From positions 62,001 to 126,000 of the forward strand of contig NZ_JAUSRH010000011.1 in NCBI RefSeq assembly GCF_030811715.1: a stretch of 64,000 bases of DNA, read 5' to 3'. Of the stretch, positions 50,980 to 58,582 are shown piece after piece. This DNA is from Sinomonas atrocyanea (GTDB lineage Bacteria; Actinomycetota; Actinomycetes; Actinomycetales; Micrococcaceae). The first letter of the stretch is position 1. The number at the start of each line of letters is the position of its first letter. Made by a program: the position numbers and the translations under genes. The notes beneath the pieces are model-generated. The model had not been told where the DNA came from, ran no database searches, and was given only the letters and a program-made list of their open reading frames with translations.

Positions 50980-51924
50980 ATGACCACCACCGCGACCCCC
51001 GTCCCCGCCTCCCCCGACCGCCCCGCCCCCTCCGACCGGGGTTCCGGTGTGGCCCGAGCCCGGCGGGACCGCAGCCCCCACGCCCCGGCGAGCCGCCGGC
51101 GTCGTCCGTTCGCGTGGTCCGTCCTCGGCCGGATCGCCGTGCTCGCCGCAGCGGCGGCCCTCACCCTCGGCCCGGTCCTGTGGACCCTCTCGACCTCGCT
51201 GCGCGCCCCGGCCGACTCGCTCAGGCTGCCGCCGGCCTTCCTCCCGCTCAGCCCGGACTTCTCCTCCTACGCGCAGGTCTTCAAGCAGGTCGACATGGCG
51301 CTGCTCGTCCTCAACAGCGCGCTCGTCACGGGGCTCATCGCCCTCGGCCAGATGGTCTCCGCGGCGCTCGCCGGCTACGCCTTCGCGTTCCTCAGGTTCC
51401 GCGGCAAGGGCGCGCTCTTCTCGCTCGTGCTCGCGACCATGATGGTCCCGGTCCAGGTCACGATCGTGCCCGTGTTCATGCTGATCCGCGGCATGGGGCT
51501 CTCCGACACGCTCCTGGCGCTGATCCTGCCGGCCATCCCGACCGCGTTCGGCACGTTCCTGATGCGCCAGTACTTCCTCGGCCTGCCAGCCGAGCTCGCC
51601 GAGGCCGCGGCGATCGACGGCGCGTCCCCGTTCCGCATCTTCCGCTCCGTCTACGCACCCCTGGCCATGCCGGGCCTCGCGATCGTGGGGATCCTCGCGT
51701 TCAACTTCCACTGGAACGAGTTCTTCCGGCCCCTCATCCTGACCATCTCCGAGCAGAACTTCACGCTGCCCCTGGGCCTCGTCTCCCTCCAGGGGAACAT
51801 GGGCACCGGAAGCATCTCCGTGGTCCTCGCCGGCGTCGTCCTGTCCATGATCCCCGCGCTGATCGTCTTCCTGATCGGCCAGCGGACCCTCCGCGACGGC
51901 CTCACCGCCGGCGCAGGCAAGTAG
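50980..51924 (+). CDS. Sugar ABC transporter permease (MalG-like)
   Basis: The 314-residue second permease has a charged N-terminal tail, six membrane segments and the EAA loop LAEAAAIDGASPFRIFRSVYAPLAMPGLA. It starts 7 bases after the first permease. No ATPase gene is in the operon, so the transporter probably borrows a shared MsiK/UgpC-type ATPase encoded elsewhere, as in many actinobacterial CUT1 systems. Confidence 0.92.
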   Translation: MTTTATPVPASPDRPAPSDRGSGVARARRDRSPHAPASRRRRPFAWSVLGRIAVLAAAAALTLGPVLWTLSTSLRAPADSLRLPPAFLPLSPDFSSYAQVFKQVDMALLVLNSALVTGLIALGQMVSAALAGYAFAFLRFRGKGALFSLVLATMMVPVQVTIVPVFMLIRGMGLSDTLLALILPAIPTAFGTFLMRQYFLGLPAELAEAAAIDGASPFRIFRSVYAPLAMPGLAIVGILAFNFHWNEFFRPLILTISEQNFTLPLGLVSLQGNMGTGSISVVLAGVVLSMIPALIVFLIGQRTLRDGLTAGAGK

Positions 51925-51936
51925 AAAGCAGCCTCC

Positions 51937-53319
51937 ATGACCTCCGCGCAGACCGCCCCCGCCCCGGCCCCCGCCACGCCCCCCGGCGCGGCGGCCCACC
52001 CCGACCGATCCTTCCCGCGCCTCCACCCGCGGCCCGAGCGGGGCTGGCTCAACGACCCCAACGGGATCGCGTACGCCGGCGGCCGGTGGCACGTCTTCTT
52101 CCAGTACAACCCCGACTCGGCGCAGCACCACCGCATCCGCTGGGGGCACATGAGCTCGCCGGACCTCGTCCGCTGGGACGCCCACCCCACAGCCTTGACC
52201 CCGCAGGACGGCGGCCCGGACGCGTACGGGTGCTGGACCGGCGTGGTGACCGTCGACGCCGGCACCCCGACCGCGGTCTACTCCGGGGTCCTCGACCAGT
52301 CCGGCCGGTCCCAGGTGGTGCTCGCCCGAGGCTCCGCCGATCTGGGGGAGTGGGTGCAGGACGGCGCCGTGGCGGCCGGCATGCCGGAGGACCCGCGCGT
52401 GGTCGCGGTCCGCGACCCGTTCCTGTTCGAGTTCGCCGGGCGACGCTGGGCGATCCAGGGCGCCGGCCTGGACAGCGGCCACGCGGCCGTGCTCCTCTAC
52501 GGCGCCGACGACCTCGCCGCGTGGGAGTACCACGGCGTCTGGCTCACCTCCGAGGATCCCGTCGCGGCAGCGCTGCCCGAGGCGAACATCTGGGAGTGCC
52601 CGCAGCTGCTGCGCTGCGGCGACGACTGGGTCGCGGTGTTCTCGCTGTGGCGGGACCACCGGCTCAGCGGAGTCGGCCACCTCGTGGGGTCCCTCGCGCT
52701 CGACCCGGGCACCGGGCGTCCCGTGTTCGCGCCGCGCGCCGCGGGCCTGACCGACCTCGGCGGCTCCTTCTACGCCCCGCAGGGCCTCCAGATGGCCGCC
52801 GGCGACGGCCCCGGCCGCGTCCTGGTGTGGGGATGGGCCAAGGAGGTCGCCGCCGCGGGCCTGCCGGGGCGCACCCAGGAGGACTGCGACGCCGCGGGCT
52901 GGTCCGGACTCCTGACCTTCCCGCGGGAGCTGCGCGTCGACGGAGACGCGATCGAGCTGCGGCCCGCCCCCGAGCTGTCCGCGCTGCGCGCAGAGGAGAT
53001 CACCGCTGGCGGTCCCGCGCACGACGGCGGCACGCGGCTTGCGCTTCCCGACCAGGCCGAGGCGGTGCTCACCGGCGAGGGCCGCGTCCGGCTGCTCCTC
53101 GGCGACGAGATCGTCTGGGAGGGGGAGCACGGCCCCGGCCGGGAGGTGCGGGTGCTCGTCGACGCCTCGGTCATCGAGGTCTACCCCTCCGGCGGCGTCC
53201 CGACGACGCTGCGTGCCTACCCGAGACCCGGGACCGGGTACCGGCTCGAGGCCGGCCCGGGGGTCGCCGTCGCCGCCTGGCGCCTCGCGGTGCCGGAGGC
53301 TCCCGAGGCCTCGGCGTAA
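51937..53319 (+). CDS. GH32 beta-fructosidase (sucrose/fructo-oligosaccharide hydrolase)
   Basis: A 460-residue glycoside hydrolase family 32 enzyme without signal peptide, so it acts on imported sugar. It carries the three family motifs: WLNDPNG with nucleophile Asp40, VRDP with Asp160 (transition-state stabiliser), and NIWECPQ with acid/base Glu220. A short beta-sandwich C-terminal domain contains VRVLVDASVIEVYPSGG. Its substrates are probably sucrose, kestose or short fructans. Last gene of the LacI-controlled operon; a hairpin terminator follows. Confidence 0.93.
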   Translation: MTSAQTAPAPAPATPPGAAAHPDRSFPRLHPRPERGWLNDPNGIAYAGGRWHVFFQYNPDSAQHHRIRWGHMSSPDLVRWDAHPTALTPQDGGPDAYGCWTGVVTVDAGTPTAVYSGVLDQSGRSQVVLARGSADLGEWVQDGAVAAGMPEDPRVVAVRDPFLFEFAGRRWAIQGAGLDSGHAAVLLYGADDLAAWEYHGVWLTSEDPVAAALPEANIWECPQLLRCGDDWVAVFSLWRDHRLSGVGHLVGSLALDPGTGRPVFAPRAAGLTDLGGSFYAPQGLQMAAGDGPGRVLVWGWAKEVAAAGLPGRTQEDCDAAGWSGLLTFPRELRVDGDAIELRPAPELSALRAEEITAGGPAHDGGTRLALPDQAEAVLTGEGRVRLLLGDEIVWEGEHGPGREVRVLVDASVIEVYPSGGVPTTLRAYPRPGTGYRLEAGPGVAVAAWRLAVPEAPEASA

Positions 53320-53323
53320 CGGT

Positions 53324-53359
53324 GTGCGGCCGCCTCTGCGTCCCACCGGGCGGCCGCAC
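53324..53359. terminator. Hairpin between convergent GH32 and lacI-type genes
   Basis: GTGCGGCCGCC pairs perfectly with GGCGGCCGCAC over a 14-base loop, just after the GH32 stop. Confidence 0.75.
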
Positions 53360-53386
53360 GGGTGGGCCGGCCGCCCAGGCCCGGGC

Positions 53387-54472
53387 TCAGGCGGGCGCGG
53401 GGGCCGTCGACGCGCGCTCGACGAGCCTGCAGGGGACCAGCAGCGGCTCCGCGGCCGGTGCGCCCGCGGAGGCGGCCGGCGTCGTGCGCGCGGAGGAGGC
53501 CTCGGCAGCGAGTGCGCCGAGGACGGCGCGCATGGCCTCCTCGCCGATCTTCCGCAGGGGCAGCGCGACGGTGCTCAGGGGCGGGACCATGACCTCGGCG
53601 ACGCGGCGCTCGTCGTCGTAGCCCATGATCGAGACGTCGCGGGGGACCTCGAGCCCGAGGCTCGCCGCCGCGAGCACCATGCCCACCGCGGCGCGGTCGT
53701 TGCCCGCGAGCAGGGCGGTGGGGCGCTCGGAGGCGGACGCCGAGAGGAGCGCGGTGGCGGCCCGGTGCCCGGGGGCGATGTCCCACCCGGCCTCGAGGAC
53801 CCAGTCTTCGCGCACGGGCAGCCCGGCCTCCGCCATGGCGGCCCGGAAGCCGGCCTCGCGGAGCGCGACCGCGGGGGAGGTGTACTCGCCGCCGAGGAAC
53901 GCGATGCGCCGGTGGCCGAGGGCGATCAGGTGCGCGGCGGCGTCGCGGCCACCCGCGACCTCGTCCGGCTGGACGGACGGCAGGCCCTCGGCGCCGGCCG
54001 GGGAGTCCGCCGAGGCGTAGCAGTTGGCGAGCGCCGAGGGGACGCTGAGCATCCCGTCCGGAACGTGCAGGGCGTGCAGGCCCACCGTGACGTAGATGAG
54101 GCCGTCGACCTGCCGGTCGAGCAGCGTGCGCACCGCGTCGAGGTCGCGGACCGCGTCCTGCTCGGTGTCGGTGGCGAGGGTCACGAACCCGCGGCTGCGG
54201 GCGAGCGCGTCGGCGCCGGCGATGACCTCGCCGTCGAACGGGCTCGTGACCGCCTGGTCGGAGACGAGGCCGATCACGCGGGAGCGCTGGTCGCGGAGAC
54301 TGCGCGCGATCGCGTTCGGCGTGTAGCTGAGCTCGGCGGCCGCGGCGAGGATGCGCTCCTGGGCGTCCTTGGCCACGTTTCCGTCGCCGCGCCCGTTGAG
54401 CACGAGCGAGACGGCGCTGCGGGACACGCCTGCGCGGCGCGCGACGTCGAGTGCTGTGGCCTTGCGGGTCAT
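53387..54472 (-). CDS. LacI-family repressor of the fructoside operon
   Basis: A 361-residue LacI regulator: N-terminal helix-turn-helix TALDVARRAGVSRSAVSLVLNGRG, hinge helix RILAAAAELSYTPNAIARSLR, and a periplasmic-binding-protein-like sugar domain ending in a Ser/Ala-rich tail. It is convergent with the operon it probably controls and carries the same ACACGTGT operator at its own promoter. An imported fructoside or a product of its cleavage is the expected inducer. The start ATG follows a TACACT box by 6 bases, so the mRNA is probably leaderless. Confidence 0.92.
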   Translation of the reverse strand: MTRKATALDVARRAGVSRSAVSLVLNGRGDGNVAKDAQERILAAAAELSYTPNAIARSLRDQRSRVIGLVSDQAVTSPFDGEVIAGADALARSRGFVTLATDTEQDAVRDLDAVRTLLDRQVDGLIYVTVGLHALHVPDGMLSVPSALANCYASADSPAGAEGLPSVQPDEVAGGRDAAAHLIALGHRRIAFLGGEYTSPAVALREAGFRAAMAEAGLPVREDWVLEAGWDIAPGHRAATALLSASASERPTALLAGNDRAAVGMVLAAASLGLEVPRDVSIMGYDDERRVAEVMVPPLSTVALPLRKIGEEAMRAVLGALAAEASSARTTPAASAGAPAAEPLLVPCRLVERASTAPAPA

Positions 54473-54478
54473 GGCCGC

Positions 54479-54499
54479 AGTGTACCTGACACGTGTGCG
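54479..54499 (-). promoter_or_regulatory. lacI-type gene promoter with ACACGTGT operator
   Basis: On the minus strand TACACT (54479-54484) lies 6 bases before the start codon, and the operator CACACGTGTCA is directly upstream, between the -35 and -10 positions. This indicates autorepression. Confidence 0.7.
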
Positions 54500-54554
54500 G
54501 TCTCCGCGACCGGACCGCTTCCGCCCGGCGCGGCATGCTCCCAGCGGGCTCGGC

Positions 54555-54560
54555 TACCCT
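54555..54560 (+). promoter_or_regulatory. -10 element of a probable leaderless promoter (M50-like gene)
   Basis: TACCCT lies 8 bases before the GTG at 54569. GGGAGG between them is one base from the start, too close for normal initiation. Confidence 0.4.
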
Positions 54561-54568
54561 CGGGAGGC

Positions 54569-55312
54569 GTGATCAAGGACTGGTGGCAGGCATTCGTCGA
54601 CGGATTCGTGGGCGGCTTCGCCCGCACCCAGCCCCTCGCCGTGCCGGCCTCGGAGCTGGCCCTGCTGCTCGCCGCCGCGGCAGCGCTGTGCATCGTGCCG
54701 TTCCTGTGGCGGATCTTCGGCCGGTTCGTCACGATCGTGCACGAGCTCGGGCACGCCTTCGCCGGGCTCGCCACCGGGATGCGCGTCACCGGCATCACGC
54801 TGCGCATGGACCAGGGCGGCACCACCCACGGCGTGGGCCGGGGGAGGGCCGTGTGGTTCGGCTTCTGGGGCTACCCGTCCCCGGCCGTGGTCGGGGCGGT
54901 GCTCGTGTGGGCCTCGGCCGCCGGGTTCGGCCGGGCCGCGCTGTCGGTGGCCGTCGTGCTGCTCGCGCTCGTGTTCCTCTTCATCCGCAACCTCCAGGGC
55001 GTGCTGATCCTCGTCGGGGCGATCCTCGCCGTCGCCGTGATCGTCGTGGCCGTGCCCCCGGACACCCAGGTCCACATCACCCTCGCCGTGGGCCTCGCCC
55101 TCGTGCTCGGTGCCGCCCGCGACTGGTGGAACGTGGTCACCGTCCACACCCGGCGGCGCCGCGAGCTCGCCAGCTCCGACGCCTACATCCTCTCCCGCAA
55201 GACCGGGGTTCCCTCCGCCGTGTGGCTCGCCTCGTTCGCCGCGGTGATCGTGCTCGCCGGCCTCGCCTCCTGGGTCCTGCTCGACGGAGCCGTGCGTACA
55301 GTGGGCACGTGA
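54569..55312 (+). CDS. M50-like membrane metalloprotease
   Basis: A 247-residue membrane protein with the zinc motif HELGH (His58-His62) in FVTIVHELGHAFAGLATGM, about six membrane segments, and no PDZ domain. Members of this actinobacterial group are annotated as M50B site-2-protease-like, but their substrates are unknown; the second Asp ligand block of classical site-2 proteases is not obvious, WWNVVTVHTR being the nearest candidate region. The GTG start is uncertain because the GGGAGG before it is unusually close; a leaderless start explains this. Its stop overlaps the start of menC. Confidence 0.75.
   Translation: MIKDWWQAFVDGFVGGFARTQPLAVPASELALLLAAAAALCIVPFLWRIFGRFVTIVHELGHAFAGLATGMRVTGITLRMDQGGTTHGVGRGRAVWFGFWGYPSPAVVGAVLVWASAAGFGRAALSVAVVLLALVFLFIRNLQGVLILVGAILAVAVIVVAVPPDTQVHITLAVGLALVLGAARDWWNVVTVHTRRRRELASSDAYILSRKTGVPSAVWLASFAAVIVLAGLASWVLLDGAVRTVGT
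55297..55302 (+). promoter_or_regulatory. -10 element of a possible leaderless menC promoter
   Basis: TACAGT, inside the end of the upstream gene, lies 6 bases before the menC GTG. Confidence 0.45.
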
Positions 55313-56331
55313 CCACTGCCCCACGCCCCGCCCCGCCGGACCTTGCCGAGCTCGAGGCGGGTGCCGCCGTCGTGCGCCTGCCGATGCGCGTCAGGTTCCG
55401 CGGCGTGACCGAGCGGGAGGCGCTCCTGCTCCGCGGGCCCGCCGGCTGGGGCGAGTTCTCCCCCTTCCTCGAGTACGGGGACGCGGAGGCCTCGCGCTGG
55501 CTCGCCTCCGGCATCGAGGCGGCGTGGCAGGGCTTCCCCGAGCCGGTGCGCGCCCGGGTGCCGGTCAACGCGACGGTGCCCGCGGTGCCGGCAGGGCAGG
55601 TGCGCGACGTGCTCGCGGCGTTCGGGCCGGTGCAGGCGGTCAAGGTCAAGGTCGCCGAGCGCGGGCAGTCGCTCGCCGACGACATCGCCCGGGTCGCCGC
55701 CGTGCGCGACGCCCTGCCCGAGGCGGACCTGCGCGTGGACGCCAACGCGGGCTGGACCGTGCCCGAGGCCGTCGAGGCGCTCGTGCGGCTCGGCGAGTTC
55801 AGCCTCGAGTACGCCGAGCAGCCCGTCCCCGGAATCAACGGGCTCGCCGAGGTGCGGGCCCTGCTCGAGGCGCGCGGCACGCCCGTGCCGATCGCCGCCG
55901 ACGAGGCCGTGCGCAAAGCGGAGGATCCCCTGCGGGTGGCCCGCGCCCGCGCCGCGGACCTCATCATCGTCAAGGCCGCGCCGCTCGGAGGGGTGCGCCG
56001 GGCCCTCGAGATCGTCCGCGAGGCCGGCCTGCCCGCGGTGGTCAGCTCGGCCCTGGACACCTCCGTGGGGCTCGCGGCCGGGGTGGCGCTCGCCGCCGCG
56101 CTGCCGTCCCTGCCGCACGCGTGCGGGCTCGGCACCGGGGCGCTCTTCGCGCACGACGTCGTGTCCCCGGCCCTCGTGCCGGACGTCGGCTTCCTGCCCG
56201 CGGACCGCCTCGCCGAGCGCGCGGTGCCCGACCCCGAGCTGCTCACGCGGTACGCCGCGCCCGAGGAGCGCCGGCAGTGGTGGCTCGACCGCCTCCGCCG
56301 GTGCCACGCGCTCCTCGCAGCCGCGCACTAG
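55309..56331 (+). CDS. menC: o-Succinylbenzoate synthase
   Basis: MenC dehydrates SHCHC to o-succinylbenzoate in menaquinone synthesis. The 340-residue enolase-superfamily protein has the KxK base motif in AVKVKVAERG, metal ligands in LRVDANAGW (Asp), LEYAEQP (Glu) and PIAADEAV (Asp), and the second catalytic Lys in IIVKAAPLGG. The length and the N-terminal capping domain fit actinobacterial MenC. GTG overlaps the M50-like gene stop. menD lies 2.2 kb downstream, interrupted by phoX, and an isochorismate synthase is at the right edge. Confidence 0.93.
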   Translation: MTTAPRPAPPDLAELEAGAAVVRLPMRVRFRGVTEREALLLRGPAGWGEFSPFLEYGDAEASRWLASGIEAAWQGFPEPVRARVPVNATVPAVPAGQVRDVLAAFGPVQAVKVKVAERGQSLADDIARVAAVRDALPEADLRVDANAGWTVPEAVEALVRLGEFSLEYAEQPVPGINGLAEVRALLEARGTPVPIAADEAVRKAEDPLRVARARAADLIIVKAAPLGGVRRALEIVREAGLPAVVSSALDTSVGLAAGVALAAALPSLPHACGLGTGALFAHDVVSPALVPDVGFLPADRLAERAVPDPELLTRYAAPEERRQWWLDRLRRCHALLAAAH

Positions 56332-56371
56332 CGCGAGCCTCGGCCGCCGGGTGCGACGGGGGAGACCCGCA

Positions 56372-56400
56372 TTAACCTTGATTTAACCTCCACATAGGCT
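56372..56400 (+). promoter_or_regulatory. phoX promoter with PHO-box-like direct repeat
   Basis: TTAACC occurs at 56372 and 56383, an 11-bp direct repeat as in PhoB/PhoP-type PHO boxes. Seventeen bases separate the first TTAACC from TAGGCT (56395-56400), a possible -10 box. This is a short A+T-rich island in a GC-rich region. Confidence 0.6.
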
Positions 56401-56461
56401 GGGTTTTTCCTGGGAGTGATCGGCTGGGTGGGCACCGACCCCGCACCCGAAGGATGAACCC

Positions 56462-58543
56462 TTGTCTGATCCCCGCCGAACCTTCCTGCCGATGCTGGCC
56501 CACGTCCGGGGCAAGCGCAGCGCCGTCACGTGCGCGCTCAAGTGCGACAACGCCTGCCTCAACGAGGTCTGCAACGGCTCCGGCAACAGCTACTTCCGCG
56601 ACATCGCCGCCGGCGCCATCTCGCGCCGCTCGGCTCTGGGCCTGGGCCTCGCGGGCGCCCTCACCCTCGCCTTCACCGGCGGCAGGGCCGAGGCGGCCGC
56701 GACCCGGCTCCCGCCCGCGGCCCACGGGACGAACAGCCCGCTGGACTTCACCCCGATCAAGCCCGTGGACCGGCTTGCCGACGAGTTCACCGTGCCCCGG
56801 GGCTACGCCTGGCAGCCCATCGTCCGCTGGGGCGACCCGCTCTTCGCCGACGCCCCCGCGTTCGACATCGAGAACCAGACCGCCGAGGCGCAGGCACGCC
56901 AGTTCGGCTACAACAACGACTACACGGACATCATCCGGCTCGACGGCCCGAACGGCCGGCGCGCGGTCCTCGTGTCCAACCACGAGTACACGAACGAGAA
57001 CATCATGTTCCCGGCGGCCCAGCTCGCCGGGGATGCCGCCCGCGTCCGTGCGGTCGCGCGTGCGGCGCACGGCCTCTCCGTCGTCGAGCTCGCCCGCCAG
57101 AACAAGAATGCGCCGTGGCGCTACGTCCAGGGAGCCCCGCTCAACCGGCGCTACCTCCTCGACACCGAGTACGAGCTCACCGGCCCCGCCGCCGGGTCCG
57201 CGCTCCTGCGGACGTCCGCAGATCCGGACGGCCGGACCGTCAGGGGCACGCTCGGCAACTGCGCGGGCGGGACCACGCCGTGGGGCACCGTCCTCTCCGG
57301 CGAGGAGAACTTCAACGGCTACTTCCGCACCCCCGGCACCTCGGCTGCCGACAGGCGCTACGGCCTCTCCGACAAGGGCACCGTGCGCGGCTGGGAACTG
57401 GACGATCCCCGATTCGACGCCCGCACCCCCGGCTACGAGAACGAGCCGAACCGCTTCGGCTGGGTCGTGGAGGTCGACCCCCTGGACCCCACCTCCACGC
57501 CGAAGAAGCACACGGCGCTCGGCCGCTTCAAGCACGAGGGCGCCAACGTGCACATCGCCGCAAACGGCAGGGCCGTGGCGTACTCGGGCGACGACGAGCG
57601 CTTCGACTACCTGTACAAGTTCGTCTCCAAGGGCACCTACCGGCCGGGGAACTCGGCCGCGGCCCGCGCCCACAACAAGACCCTCCTGACCGAGGGCAAC
57701 CTCTACGTGGCAAAGTTCACCGGGGATTCCCCGGCAGCCGAGATCGGCGGCACGGGTGCCCTCCCCGCCGACGGGGTTTTCGACGGCCGCGGCGCCTGGC
57801 TCCCGCTCGTCGTCGACGGCCGCAGCGCGATCGAGGGCATGGGCGTCGAGGAGGTGCTGGTCCACACGCGCCTGGCCGCGGACAAGGCCGGCGCCACCAA
57901 GATGGACCGCTGCGAGGACGTCCAGCCCCACCCCGGCACGGGCAAGGTGTACGTGGTCTGCACCAACAACACCGACCGCGGCAAGCCCGGCAAGGAGGGC
58001 CCCACCGAGGTCAACCCGCGCGCCCTCAACCGGGACGGCCACATCGTCGAGATCACCGAGGACGGCGGCGACCAGACGGCCACCACCTTCGGCTGGAACC
58101 TGCTCCTCGTGTGCGGCGACCCCGCGGCGAACCAGGCGACCTACTTCGCCGGCTACCCCCAGGACAAGGTCTCGCCGATCTCCTGCCCGGACAACGTCGC
58201 GTTCGACTCCTCGGGCCACCTCTGGATCGCCACCGACGGTGCCCCCAGCACGATCGGCTACAACGACGGGCTCTTCAGGGTCACCCTCGAGGGGCCGGAG
58301 CGCGGCAAGGTCGAGCAGTTCCTCTCCGTGCCCCGCGACGCGGAGACCTGCGGCCCGATCGTCCACGACGAGGAGCGCCACGTGTACGTCTCGGTCCAGC
58401 ACCCGGGCGAGGAGGGCACGTTCGAGGGCCCGCACTCCCTCTTCCCGGACTACGTCGGCGAGGGTGCCGCCCCGGCCCGCGGCCAGGCCCGCACGCCGCG
58501 CCCCTCGGTGGTCCAGGTCCTCCCGGCGGTCCACGCCAAGTAG
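56462..58543 (+). CDS. phoX: PhoX-family secreted alkaline phosphatase
   Basis: A 693-residue PhoX (DUF839) protein, a calcium- and iron-dependent phosphatase that releases phosphate from organic esters outside the cell. It shows the family N-terminus with conserved Cys (TCALKCDNACLNEVC), a Tat motif (AISRRSALGLGLAGALTLAF), then VRWGDPLF, VSNHEYTN, NCAGGTTPWGTVLSGEENFNGYF with the metal-binding Glu residues, RFKHEGANVHIA, and DNVAFDSSGHLWIATDG. The TTG start at 56462 has GAAGGA 7 bases upstream. A PHO-box-like repeat in its promoter supports induction by phosphate starvation. Confidence 0.92.
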   Translation: MSDPRRTFLPMLAHVRGKRSAVTCALKCDNACLNEVCNGSGNSYFRDIAAGAISRRSALGLGLAGALTLAFTGGRAEAAATRLPPAAHGTNSPLDFTPIKPVDRLADEFTVPRGYAWQPIVRWGDPLFADAPAFDIENQTAEAQARQFGYNNDYTDIIRLDGPNGRRAVLVSNHEYTNENIMFPAAQLAGDAARVRAVARAAHGLSVVELARQNKNAPWRYVQGAPLNRRYLLDTEYELTGPAAGSALLRTSADPDGRTVRGTLGNCAGGTTPWGTVLSGEENFNGYFRTPGTSAADRRYGLSDKGTVRGWELDDPRFDARTPGYENEPNRFGWVVEVDPLDPTSTPKKHTALGRFKHEGANVHIAANGRAVAYSGDDERFDYLYKFVSKGTYRPGNSAAARAHNKTLLTEGNLYVAKFTGDSPAAEIGGTGALPADGVFDGRGAWLPLVVDGRSAIEGMGVEEVLVHTRLAADKAGATKMDRCEDVQPHPGTGKVYVVCTNNTDRGKPGKEGPTEVNPRALNRDGHIVEITEDGGDQTATTFGWNLLLVCGDPAANQATYFAGYPQDKVSPISCPDNVAFDSSGHLWIATDGAPSTIGYNDGLFRVTLEGPERGKVEQFLSVPRDAETCGPIVHDEERHVYVSVQHPGEEGTFEGPHSLFPDYVGEGAAPARGQARTPRPSVVQVLPAVHAK

Positions 58544-58570
58544 CCCGGTGGCCGAGCGCGGCCGAAACCC

Positions 58571-58576
58571 TACGAT
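58571..58576 (+). promoter_or_regulatory. -10 element of a probable leaderless menD promoter
   Basis: TACGAT lies 6 bases before the menD GTG at 58583 with no Shine-Dalgarno sequence. Confidence 0.5.
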
Positions 58577-58582
58577 GGGAAT

